Source: UBA7446 sp038143535 (GTDB lineage Bacteria > Bacteroidota > Bacteroidia > Flavobacteriales > Flavobacteriaceae). Taken from it: a stretch of 64,000 nucleotides of DNA. Location: the NCBI GenBank assembly GCA_038143535.1, contig JAYQMD010000001.1, positions 372,001-436,000 of the forward strand. The letters run 5' to 3'. The notes beneath the pieces are model-generated. The model was given only the letters and a program-made list of their open reading frames with translations, did not search any database and was not told the origin of the DNA. Both the position numbers and the translations under genes were made by a program. Below, piece by piece: positions 1 through 8,253 of the stretch; positions within the stretch are counted from its first letter, which is position 1, and every line of letters starts with the position of its first letter.

Positions 1-335
1 ACCTGGGTATTTTGTTTTCCACCACCAAAACCGATGCCTGAGGCTGTTTTGGCAATACGTGTAACCATCAACATTTCTGACCCAAACAGGGAGTCAGGAA
101 TTTCATAATAGAATTTGTCATCAACCGTATGCACGTCAAATAACCCCTTATCTGTGATGGCCTTTTTGGTAATTACTTTGTCATAAGGTTTAATGCCGTT
201 TTTATCTTCCTTTTTAGGTTTTGGCATTTGCGTTACGGGTGGCTTTTTCTTTTTAAAAAGTTTGCCAAGCTGTGCGTTTGCGGGAACGGTAGTCAGCACC
301 GCTAAACCTATAAGAAGAAATGATATTTTTTTCAT
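1..335 (-). CDS. Zinc-dependent metalloprotease, DUF5118-type N-terminus (partial)
   Basis: Only the N-terminal ~111 residues are inside the window; the gene runs off the left edge. It starts at the ATG ending at 335 with a clear signal peptide (MKKISFLLIGLAVLTTVPA, then NAQ), so the product is exported. The following segment (IKPYDKVITKKAITDKGLFD, then a region ending in FYYEIPDSLFGSEMLMVTRI) matches my memory of the DUF5118 domain that precedes DUF5117 and a zincin catalytic domain in large (~800 aa) Bacteroidota metalloproteases. The catalytic HExxH motif would lie outside the window, so the enzyme assignment is inferred from the N-terminal domain alone. Confidence 0.7.
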   Translation of the reverse strand, partial: MKKISFLLIGLAVLTTVPANAQLGKLFKKKKPPVTQMPKPKKEDKNGIKPYDKVITKKAITDKGLFDVHTVDDKFYYEIPDSLFGSEMLMVTRIAKTASGIGFGGGKQNTQ

Positions 336-517
336 AAAATTTATTTGATACGCTAAAGTGCTGAAAATATGTAAGCTTTACAATTAAAAAAAGAATTAAA
401 ACCTCTACTTACAGTAGCGGGATATGGCGGGTCAAAACTTTTAAACAATTGTAAAGACGGCGTTACTTGTTCAGAAAACAAACACGCAAAAAACAGAAGT
501 ACGGAATTTAAGTTATT

Positions 518-2209
518 CTAAAGCAGCGTAACCAACAAGTCACCCCCAGTTTTTTTCACTTCAGCAATTGATTTGCCAGTCAGCCCTTTGATGGTTTTGT
601 CCCATTTTTTATTACTAAGCCCTGATTGTTCCTTGAGTGATGTAAGTGCAATGGGGCTTTCTTTTTTAAGCAAATCAACAACACCTTGTTCTTCTTCCGT
701 GAGTGTTGGCCCTTTTTTCTCTGGACGCATCTGTGGAAAAAATAACACCTCTTGAATAGAACTGTTGTTGGTCAACAGCATGGTGAGGCGGTCAATACCA
801 ATACCAATACCAGAAGTGGGCGGCATGCCGTATTCCAATGAGCGAAGAAAATCTTGATCAATAAACATGGCTTCCTCATCTCCTTTTTTAGAAAGGGACA
901 TTTGATCCTCAAAACGCTCCCGCTGGTCAATGGGATCGTTTAATTCCGAATAGGCATTGGCCAATTCTTTTCCATTAACCATAAGCTCAAAGCGTTCTGT
1001 TAAACCTGGTTTGCTGCGGTGTGATTTGGTCAGCGGACTCATTTCTTTTGGATAGTCAGTAATAAACGTTGGTTGGATATAATGATGCTCGCAACATTCC
1101 CCAAAAAGAGCATCAATAAGCTTTCCTTTGCCCACGGTTTCGTCTACTTCCAGCCCCAATTTTTTTACTGTTTCACGCAATGTACTTTCATCCATATCAG
1201 AAACGTCAATGCTTGTATGCTCTTTAATGGCGTCTAAAATTGGGACTCGAGGATAGGGTGCCTTAAAGTCTATAGTATTTTCTCCAACGGTTACGGTACC
1301 TACGCCATTTGCAGCGACAGCCACTTCCTCCAACAGCGATTCCGTTGTTTCCATCATCCAATGGTAATCCTTGTAGGCCACATAGAGTTCCATTACCGTA
1401 AATTCAGGGTTGTGGGTTTTGTCCATCCCTTCATTTCTAAAATCTTTGGCAAATTCATATACCCCATCAAACCCCCCAACAATTAACCGCTTTAGGTACA
1501 ACTCGTTGGCAATACGGAGGTAAAGCGGTATGTTGAGCGCGTTGTGATGTGTCACAAACGGACGTGCAGCAGCACCCCCGGGGATGGGTTGTAATATGGG
1601 TGTTTCAACTTCGAGATAACCCCGGTCGTTAAAAAAAGAACGAATGGTATTGGTAATCTTGGTGCGCTTAACAAAGGCATCTTTCACCTGCGGATTTACA
1701 ATCAAATCAACATAGCGCTGACGGTAGCGTTGCTCGGCATCCGTAAATGCATCATAGGTGTTGCCTTCGGCATCTACTTTGGGTAGTGGCAAAGGACGTA
1801 GCGATTTGCTCAACACAAACAGCTGGTGTACTTCAATGGTTTTTTCTCCCACTTGGGTAGTAAACATGGTGCCTTCAATTCCTATAATATCACCGATATC
1901 AAGAAGTTTTTTGTAAACGTCGTTGTACTGGGTTTTGTCTTCATCCCGACATAAGATGTCTCTATTGAAATAGAGCTGTACCCTGCCTGTGGCATCTTGA
2001 AGCTCGGCAAAGCTGGCTTTTCCTTGCACACGCCTTGACATTAGCCTTCCGGCCATGCGTACATGTTGTCCTTGTTCAAATTTCTCACTAACTGTTGTGG
2101 CGTAGTGCGAAACGTCAAAAGCAGCCGCTGGATAAGGGTCAATCCCTAAATCACGAAGTTTTGTTAATTTCTCTCTACGGACAAGTTCTTGTTCTGATAG
2201 CTCTTGCAT
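518..2209 (-). CDS. lysS: Lysyl-tRNA synthetase (class II)
   Basis: Charges tRNA-Lys with lysine in the cytoplasm. The 563-residue product has an OB-fold anticodon-binding domain (about residues 50-135) and a class II catalytic core with motif 1 near 190-205 (GYLEVETPIL), motif 2 near 257-271 (FRNEGMDKTHNPEFT) and motif 3 (GIGIGIDRLTML). Residues ~499-563 form a C-terminal extension beyond the usual bacterial LysRS end; extra C-terminal sequence is common in Bacteroidota LysRS. I chose the ATG at 2209 (MQELSEQE) over the upstream in-frame start at 2239 because a -7 box (TATCTTTG on the minus strand, 2227-2234) would lie inside the longer reading frame. It is divergent from the Pmp3-type gene. 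Confidence 0.96.
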   Translation of the reverse strand: MQELSEQELVRREKLTKLRDLGIDPYPAAAFDVSHYATTVSEKFEQGQHVRMAGRLMSRRVQGKASFAELQDATGRVQLYFNRDILCRDEDKTQYNDVYKKLLDIGDIIGIEGTMFTTQVGEKTIEVHQLFVLSKSLRPLPLPKVDAEGNTYDAFTDAEQRYRQRYVDLIVNPQVKDAFVKRTKITNTIRSFFNDRGYLEVETPILQPIPGGAAARPFVTHHNALNIPLYLRIANELYLKRLIVGGFDGVYEFAKDFRNEGMDKTHNPEFTVMELYVAYKDYHWMMETTESLLEEVAVAANGVGTVTVGENTIDFKAPYPRVPILDAIKEHTSIDVSDMDESTLRETVKKLGLEVDETVGKGKLIDALFGECCEHHYIQPTFITDYPKEMSPLTKSHRSKPGLTERFELMVNGKELANAYSELNDPIDQRERFEDQMSLSKKGDEEAMFIDQDFLRSLEYGMPPTSGIGIGIDRLTMLLTNNSSIQEVLFFPQMRPEKKGPTLTEEEQGVVDLLKKESPIALTSLKEQSGLSNKKWDKTIKGLTGKSIAEVKKTGGDLLVTLL

Positions 2210-2226
2210 CCCAAATTTTTCTGTGA

Positions 2227-2234
2227 CAAAGATA
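2227..2234 (-). promoter_or_regulatory. -7 promoter box of lysS
   Basis: TATCTTTG on the minus strand matches the Bacteroidota -7 consensus TAnnTTTG, 17 nt before the chosen lysS ATG. No convincing -33 TTTG was found at the right distance. Confidence 0.55.
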
Positions 2235-2271
2235 ACCAATGCACATGAGTTATTTAGATATCACGAATTTG

Positions 2272-2279
2272 TATCTTTG
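2272..2279 (+). promoter_or_regulatory. -7 promoter box of the Pmp3-like gene and lipB
   Basis: TATCTTTG matches TAnnTTTG and ends 6 nt before the ATG at 2286, so the mRNA may have almost no leader. Confidence 0.5.
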
Positions 2280-2285
2280 ACTACC

Positions 2286-2453
2286 ATGAGTTTATTTAGA
2301 GTCCTACTGGCCATCCTATTTCCTCCACTCGCCGTATTGGATAGAGGCTGTGGCTCTATTGTTATCGTTTTTTTACTCACCCTTTGCGCATGGGTGCCTG
2401 GTGTTATTGGCGCACTCATCATTCTCAACCGACCGTTCGATTATGAGCCCTAA
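2286..2453 (+). CDS. Pmp3/YqaE-family (UPF0057) small membrane protein
   Basis: A 55-residue protein with two hydrophobic helices. The family signature is visible: ILFPPLAVLDRGCG in the first helix and turn, and WVPGVIGALIIL in the second. Pmp3/YqaE proteins are inner-membrane proteolipids linked to membrane potential and salt or cold stress; the exact role here is unknown. The ATG at 2286 was chosen because the protein then begins right at the conserved domain and 6 nt after a -7 box. Its last 11 bases overlap the start of lipB, indicating an operon. The order lysS-Pmp3-lipB is familiar from Flavobacteriaceae. Confidence 0.88.
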   Translation: MSLFRVLLAILFPPLAVLDRGCGSIVIVFLLTLCAWVPGVIGALIILNRPFDYEP

Positions 2454-3146
2454 GCCAAAGGTGCACGTCCGCCAATTAGGCTTGGTGACGTATGAGGCCG
2501 CAACGGCACTACAACAGGATTTGTTTCAGCAAACCATTAATCAAAAAATACACAACCGCCGAAACTCAAAAGACCAAACACCAACCCAACACCACTTACT
2601 TTTTCTTGAGCATCCCCCAGTATATACACTTGGTAAAAGCGGAGATAAAAATAACTTATTGGTCAACAATACCACCTTGCGGGAAAAAGGGGCAAGTTTT
2701 TTAAAACCAACCGCGGTGGAGACATAACCTTTCACGGTCCTGGACAGTTGGTGGGTTATCCAATTTTGGATTTGGATTGTTTTTTTACAGACATTCACAA
2801 GTATCTGCGTTTTTTGGAAGAATGCATCATTGCTACCCTTGCCGATTATGGTATCGAAGCCAGTAGGAGTAAGGGTGAAACGGGCGTTTGGATAGATGTT
2901 GAAGGAGCCAATCCTCGTAAGATATGCGCCATGGGCATACGTACAAGCCGTTGGGTAACCATGCATGGATTTGCGCTAAATGTAAATACCGATTTGTCTT
3001 TTTTCGATTATATCATTCCCTGTGGGATAGCTGATAAGTCCATTACTTCAATGGGAAAGGAATTGGGTACAGCTGTTGCTATGCAAGAAGTAATAAAAAA
3101 ATTTGAGGGGCACTTCTTCAGAATTTTTGACGCTGAAATAGCCTAG
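2443..3146 (+). pseudogene. lipB: Octanoyltransferase LipB, interrupted by a -1 frameshift
   Basis: LipB moves octanoyl groups from acyl carrier protein to lipoyl domains, the first step of lipoate synthesis. The first part (2443-2703) encodes the N-terminus with LFLEHPPVYTLGKSG and runs to GASF. The rest, in the -1 frame, encodes KTNRGGDITFHGPGQLVGYP, the conserved lysine in RKICAMGIR, the catalytic-cysteine motif IPCGI, and a normal C-terminus. Everything expected is present, but the frame changes at a T6 run where T7 would restore it. The run forms the heptamer T TTT TTA (2697-2703), in the correct phase for -1 ribosomal slippage. Options are sequencing error, recent mutation, or programmed frameshifting. 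It overlaps the Pmp3 gene by 11 nt and converges with the next gene (4-nt overlap). Confidence 0.9.
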
Positions 3147-5560
3147 GGCATTTTATAAAACCGCAGCTCTTTCCTGTTGTTTTGTGTCCCCAAATACACC
3201 GCCGATCCCGGAACCGCTTGACCCAACATAGCCCATTTGCGGCCTATTACAGGAAAGCTATCGAGAAGTTTGGCATCTCGATCAAAGATGTAAATCTTAT
3301 CGGACTGATTGTCCCAAATAAGGATATAGGTTCTGTTGTTGACCACCTGAATTTGAGGAGGTGCATAAACTCCAAAATCCAATTCCACCAACTGATTGTT
3401 GATGCTTACTTTGTTTTCAGTAAGCGTGACCAACGTATTGCGATTTGCAGCAATAGTATAGCGTGTTTCAAAGGGTAGTGCTGTTTTGGTGAGTTTCCCT
3501 GTGGTGCTAATTTTAATGAGCCTGTTCTTGTCGTCAATGCTTACAAAACCACTTTGATAGGGATAGATGTTTTGCGTTAATTTGACGTCTGTTGGTATTT
3601 TTATACGTGTTTTACCGGTGCGGTGCAACAGCTCTCCTTTTCCTGATTTTTGCACAAGTGCAATATAGTCTCGATTGCCAATGCGAATGTGTTTGGCTGG
3701 GTATTTTAGTGCACTATTGCATTTGGTTTTGCGCCAACCGCTTACCTTTTTCATCCCTCTGTCATACATGCTCAACGCATTGCCGCTACTTAATAAAAGA
3801 CGGTAGTTGCGTTGCTTGTCGTAGTCAAACACCGCAAGCGTGCTGGAAGAGCCCATCCCTTTTTTGATGAAGCCCGAAACCGCATTGCCGTTGCGATCTA
3901 AAACTTGAAAGCTTTTAGCGGTTGTAAAGGCCAGTTGCAGTCGTTTGTTGCGGTATAAATCCACTTGGGTCACGGGGCCTAAAATGGCATCATCAAGTTG
4001 TTTTTTCCAAATAATACCGCCATTAGTATCCAACAAATAGAGTTGATTTTCCTCGTCTTGCACCACCCATTCCAAGACTTGCGTTTTGTGGTTATGCACG
4101 GCATATGGCCCCCAAATCACAGGCTTATCAAACGTTGCCGTGCCTGCCAGTTCAACGGCTTGAGCTTTTTTGCCTTGATCATTGGGTTTCTGTAGGCTTA
4201 ATGCCACATAAAACACCTCGCCTTCAACAGTTCCCACATAGTCTGCTTGCCTAAACGCACCTATCGCCACATCGCTCAGGGTCGGCACCATTTTTTTTAC
4301 TTGCGCTCCAAAATAGGCTGGTGCAGACCATCCCCAGAAACTACTACGGCTGGGCAGCGATTTAACATAGGTTTTGAAGCGTTCGTTTTGTGTTAAAACA
4401 TCATCTTTTTTAAGTGCGTAAATCAACGACTCTAATGCAGTCTTGGAAGTTCCCAAATATAGGTATTCGTTTAGCAATGTAGCAAAAGCATAGCTGTTTT
4501 GCTTTAGTATGGGCGGTAACAGCTTAGCGATGATATGCTCGTTGGAAAAGGCATAAAGCGTTTCTTGTTCTGTTTTGAACTGCGCCTTGGATTTCTTCGC
4601 TAAAGTTTGTTTTATATTGTCGGGTGGCTTGTTTGTTTTAACCAATACCACGGTTTCATTTCCGAGCTTTAGTTGGGCAAGTCGCTCAGTACCTATCAGC
4701 AGCGAGTCTACAGGGGTTTCAGGCAAATTGTGTGCTGCCCTAAAGCGCAGTGCGGCTTTGTTATAGGTATCTAAATCAAAACTGAAAGCTTGAACCGTAT
4801 TAACATTACTAGGTATATGTGCAGCTAAATCTTGCAAGGCACTGTCTTGGTTTTGGAGGAAAGAAAGGCGAGAGGCACCGCTGGCATCCATCACGCCATA
4901 GGCTTGCATATACACCCCGTTGCTATTGACCGTTGGCACAATGGCGGTCCACTTGCTCCACTGCGACCACGGCACGGGGTTTATATCGTTAAAAAGCGTA
5001 TTGAAATACGGCGCAATGTCTTGGGATACAAAAAAAGTGTGATCTTCTGTGGCGTTGTCGTAAAGCTGTTTGAGCTCAACATCAATACTATTAGGAGTGG
5101 ATCTAAGACGAATGCTACTTTCCAGTAACAATTTGCTGGGCGAGCTAAAGTGTAGGCTGTCCCAACTGGCGTAATAGGTCGGCGGATTGGTATTTCTTTT
5201 CAACAGGAGCGTTTTGTTGTACTGAAGGGTGTCAAAGGAAACGGTGTCGCTATGAACAGGTTTTTGTTGGCTTATCAACAGTGGAATAAGTTGGCCTTTC
5301 CCTTCAGGGTGAAAGCTCAATTGCCCGGCGGTGTTGGGCGCTATTTGGTTTAATTCTTCGAAGAACGCTGGCAATAGCGTTGCTGCTGCCATGGCGGCAT
5401 CTTGTTGGTTGCTGTAATCATGAAGCGAGTTAAAGGCGCTGCTTTTCAGTACCATCACCGCATTGTTTGGTAAATACCCCAGTAGTGAGTTGGTTGTGTT
5501 TTGTTTGGGTTGACAGCCAATTAAAAGAATGCAGGCAGTAAGCAGCAACAATCGATTCAT
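3143..5560 (-). CDS. Large lipoprotein of unknown function
   Basis: I do not recognise this 805-residue protein. It has a lipoprotein signal (MNRLLLLTACILLIGC, lipobox LIGC, lipidated Cys16), so it should be anchored in the cell envelope. The first ~480 residues are mixed and contain repeated phrases such as NNAVMVLKSS and SFDLDTYNKAALRF. From ~480 on there are repeating beta-strand-like units (for example QVLDRNGNAVSGF, RGMKKVSGW, IYIFDRDAKLLDSFPVIG), suggesting a beta-propeller. It lies 9 nt downstream of rnhB on the same strand, so the two are probably co-transcribed. The gene is intact and codon use looks like its neighbours. Confidence 0.75.
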   Translation of the reverse strand: MNRLLLLTACILLIGCQPKQNTTNSLLGYLPNNAVMVLKSSAFNSLHDYSNQQDAAMAAATLLPAFFEELNQIAPNTAGQLSFHPEGKGQLIPLLISQQKPVHSDTVSFDTLQYNKTLLLKRNTNPPTYYASWDSLHFSSPSKLLLESSIRLRSTPNSIDVELKQLYDNATEDHTFFVSQDIAPYFNTLFNDINPVPWSQWSKWTAIVPTVNSNGVYMQAYGVMDASGASRLSFLQNQDSALQDLAAHIPSNVNTVQAFSFDLDTYNKAALRFRAAHNLPETPVDSLLIGTERLAQLKLGNETVVLVKTNKPPDNIKQTLAKKSKAQFKTEQETLYAFSNEHIIAKLLPPILKQNSYAFATLLNEYLYLGTSKTALESLIYALKKDDVLTQNERFKTYVKSLPSRSSFWGWSAPAYFGAQVKKMVPTLSDVAIGAFRQADYVGTVEGEVFYVALSLQKPNDQGKKAQAVELAGTATFDKPVIWGPYAVHNHKTQVLEWVVQDEENQLYLLDTNGGIIWKKQLDDAILGPVTQVDLYRNKRLQLAFTTAKSFQVLDRNGNAVSGFIKKGMGSSSTLAVFDYDKQRNYRLLLSSGNALSMYDRGMKKVSGWRKTKCNSALKYPAKHIRIGNRDYIALVQKSGKGELLHRTGKTRIKIPTDVKLTQNIYPYQSGFVSIDDKNRLIKISTTGKLTKTALPFETRYTIAANRNTLVTLTENKVSINNQLVELDFGVYAPPQIQVVNNRTYILIWDNQSDKIYIFDRDAKLLDSFPVIGRKWAMLGQAVPGSAVYLGTQNNRKELRFYKMP

Positions 5561-5569
5561 AATACAAAT

Positions 5570-6163
5570 TTATAAATCTAAAGAGAGTTGTGTGGGCAAT
5601 AATGCAAAAGTTTTACGGTGTATGTCAACAGCTCCATGTATTCGGATGCCATTGCGGTGTTGGGCGGTTGGGTATCCCTTGTTGGTGTCCCAGCCGTAGT
5701 GCGGATGTTTTTGGTGGTATTCGACCATGAGTTCGTCTCTGGTGGTTTTTGCCAGTATGGACGCAGCCGCTATGTTGCGGTATTTGCCATCGCCCCCAAT
5801 GATGCAGTGGTGCGGAATGTCATGGTAGGGCTTGAATTTATTGCCATCTACGAGGATGGTGTCGGGCACGCGCGCCATGGCGTCTATAGCAAGCTGCATG
5901 GCCTCTATTGAAGCGTTTAGTATGTTGATTTCGTCAATTCTTTTGGGCGATACGTGCGCAATGCCATAGGCCAGTGCCACATATTTAATTTCTTCTCTTA
6001 GGGCCTGGCGTTGTTTTGCGCTGAGCTTTTTGGAATCGTTGAGTAGTGGGTGGGTATAGGACGCGGGTAGGATCACAGCAGCTGCGGTTACCGGTCCTGC
6101 CAAACAGCCACGCCCGGCTTCATCGGTTCCACACTCTAGGGTTTGGGTAAGCTGTGTTTGCAT
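5570..6163 (-). CDS. rnhB: Ribonuclease HII
   Basis: Removes RNA from RNA/DNA hybrids and single misincorporated ribonucleotides. The 197-residue length is typical. The N-terminal motif GTDEAGRGCLAGPV supplies the first acidic pair (Asp14, Glu15), ILVDGNK near residue 100 gives the next, and a late SILAKTTRDELM helix is characteristic of the family. The ATG at 6163 was chosen because homology begins directly after it (MQTQLTQTLECGTDE); the longer in-frame extension upstream is not protein-like. It is divergent from the porin gene and precedes the large lipoprotein gene. Confidence 0.95.
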   Translation of the reverse strand: MQTQLTQTLECGTDEAGRGCLAGPVTAAAVILPASYTHPLLNDSKKLSAKQRQALREEIKYVALAYGIAHVSPKRIDEINILNASIEAMQLAIDAMARVPDTILVDGNKFKPYHDIPHHCIIGGDGKYRNIAAASILAKTTRDELMVEYHQKHPHYGWDTNKGYPTAQHRNGIRIHGAVDIHRKTFALLPTQLSLDL

Positions 6164-6273
6164 CCAGGGTCTAAAATACAAAAGAAATGTGAGGGGAGGT
6201 TTAGGTGTAGTGTTCAACGCTAATTTTAAAAAAAATCGATTAAAGCCGATGCAACTGTTGTTTTCGAAATCAA

Positions 6274-6281
6274 TACCTTTG
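6274..6281 (+). promoter_or_regulatory. -7 promoter box of the porin gene
   Basis: TACCTTTG matches TAnnTTTG and lies 18 nt before the ATG at 6300, supporting that start. Confidence 0.45.
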
Positions 6282-6299
6282 CTAAAACAGTTAAGCGTG

Positions 6300-8252
6300 A
6301 TGAGAATATTTCTTTTCTTGTGTTTTCCTCTCTTTGTTTTGGCGCAAGCCAAACCCCCACGGACAGGACCGCAGCTGCCCAAACGCATCAATGAGAAAAA
6401 AATTACCCCAAATTCATTTAATGTAAAAGCCTTAGATTCTTTGTCAGTTAATGCAAGTGACGCTAACATCAGCATTACAGATTACCTTATCATCAGCCAG
6501 GCACGGGATACCATCCACGTGGATACCACGCTTACCATGGCCAAATACTACAAGTTCAACAGCCAGCGTGGAGATAACTTTGCCTATCTGCCACTAAACA
6601 ATTCCGGCCAAGCCCTAAACCCCTTGTCCTTAGATGTTTGGCATAAAGAAACTGCACCAGTCGTTGGTTTTAAGGCCAAAGAAAGCCAACGCTTTCTGCC
6701 ACATCAGTTTGGCTATTACCACGTGCCAACGCCGCTGTCCGAGCTGTTCTTTAAAACCACCCAATCGCAAGGGCAATCCACCGATGTGCTTATCACAGCC
6801 AACATCCACTCAAGGCTTAACTATGCCATTGGCTACCGCGGACACCGCTCTTTGGGAAAATACCAGCACCAAATATCGGGGCGCAGCCAGTTGCGCTTTA
6901 GCACACGCTATGAAAATCCCAATGGACGGTATCGCTTGCGCTTACAAATCATGAATCAAAAAATTTCACAACAAGAAAACGGCGGACTAGATGAAGCCTC
7001 CATCCAAGATTTTGAGTCGGGTGACGATGAATTTTTTGACCGCGAACGCCTAGAGGTAAACTTTGAAAATGCCACCAATAACTTTATTGGGAAACGTTAC
7101 GTATTGGAACAAGACTATTTGCTACTACGCTCCAATGATTCACTTCAGACGCCTCGTTTGCGTCTTGGATACCGCATGCAAAGTGATATTCAAGACAATC
7201 GCTTTAGTCAAGACGAAGCCTTTGGCGGCTATGGCGATATGGCAGCTAACCGAACCAAGCCCTATGACCATGTATATTACAGCCTTCGTCAATTTGATGC
7301 CTATACCATACTCACAAGTCCTACCATAGGTTGGTTTTCGGGTCACATACGGCACCATAAATACAGCTATAATGAAGAGGAGCAACTTGTTAATCCTTAC
7401 ATAAATGAAGATGCCTACTCCGTGGGTGGAGAATGGCGCAAGCGATTTGGCAGCTTGGATTTTCGTGCTTCAGCCGAACTCGGCATCAGCGGTGATCGCA
7501 TTGGGAACTACGTATTTGGGGAAATAAATCAACCGCTGTTTTCGTCTTTTACGCTAGCAGCCGGTCTGCGTTGGCAGCAACAGCATCCAGGATTTGTGTT
7601 TGAGCAATTCACCAGTAGCTATGCCGACTACCAATGGAAAAACACTCCCGAAATAGAGCAGCGTACTGCAATTTTTGCGCAACTCTCACACCCCTATTTT
7701 GGTAAACTATCAATTACCACGACCCATATCAACAACTACGCCTATTACCTACAGCCAGATGCCGCTTCACTTGCCGTAACGCCCATGCAGTTGACGCGGG
7801 GTATTAATCTATTGCAATTGGATTTGGAAACAGGAGTTAACTGGGGCGTGTTCCGCATGGATATGAAACTACGTGGCCAGCAGTTGAGCGACAACAAAGA
7901 AGTGATGCCAATGCCTAATTTTATTGGACGTACGGCCTTGTATTATGAAGACCATTGGTTTGAAAATGCCCTATTCTTAAATCTGGGTGTCAGTGCACGT
8001 TATTTCTCCTCCTTTAAAATGCGTGCCTACCACCCCTTGATTTCAGCCTTTGTAGTACAACCACACCAAGAAATGGAAGGTTATCCTATTGTCAATGCAT
8101 TTTTTAATATGAAAATCAGACAGACCCGCTTGTTCTTTATATTAGAGCACGTTAACGCCAATAGGAGAGGTGCAAATTATTATGCAGCACCTGGGTATCC
8201 CTATCGTGATATGCTGTTTCGTTTTGGATTGGTTTGGAATTTCTTTCAGTAG
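6300..8252 (+). CDS. Putative outer-membrane porin (Porin_10 family)
   Basis: A 650-residue outer-membrane beta-barrel candidate. It starts with a signal peptide (MRIFLFLCFPLFVLAQA) and continues with alternating aromatic/polar strands, such as FHRYE-like and YYSLRQFDAYT segments, ending in a hydrophobic strand with a terminal aromatic (FRFGLVWNFFQ) as expected for BamA-inserted barrels. Early motifs such as ITDYLIISQARDTIHVDTT and the late ARYFSSFKMRAYHPLISAFV match my memory of the Bacteroidota putative porin family. The start at 6300 places the signal peptide at the N-terminus and sits 18 nt after a -7 box. It converges with gltD with only 1 nt between the stops. Substrate unknown. Confidence 0.85.
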   Translation: MRIFLFLCFPLFVLAQAKPPRTGPQLPKRINEKKITPNSFNVKALDSLSVNASDANISITDYLIISQARDTIHVDTTLTMAKYYKFNSQRGDNFAYLPLNNSGQALNPLSLDVWHKETAPVVGFKAKESQRFLPHQFGYYHVPTPLSELFFKTTQSQGQSTDVLITANIHSRLNYAIGYRGHRSLGKYQHQISGRSQLRFSTRYENPNGRYRLRLQIMNQKISQQENGGLDEASIQDFESGDDEFFDRERLEVNFENATNNFIGKRYVLEQDYLLLRSNDSLQTPRLRLGYRMQSDIQDNRFSQDEAFGGYGDMAANRTKPYDHVYYSLRQFDAYTILTSPTIGWFSGHIRHHKYSYNEEEQLVNPYINEDAYSVGGEWRKRFGSLDFRASAELGISGDRIGNYVFGEINQPLFSSFTLAAGLRWQQQHPGFVFEQFTSSYADYQWKNTPEIEQRTAIFAQLSHPYFGKLSITTTHINNYAYYLQPDAASLAVTPMQLTRGINLLQLDLETGVNWGVFRMDMKLRGQQLSDNKEVMPMPNFIGRTALYYEDHWFENALFLNLGVSARYFSSFKMRAYHPLISAFVVQPHQEMEGYPIVNAFFNMKIRQTRLFFILEHVNANRRGANYYAAPGYPYRDMLFRFGLVWNFFQ

Positions 8253-8253
8253 C

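Noticed and set aside
2541..2966. Long minus-strand frame across lipB
   Set aside because: It lies opposite a recognisable LipB sequence and its translation shows no domain; it is a shadow.
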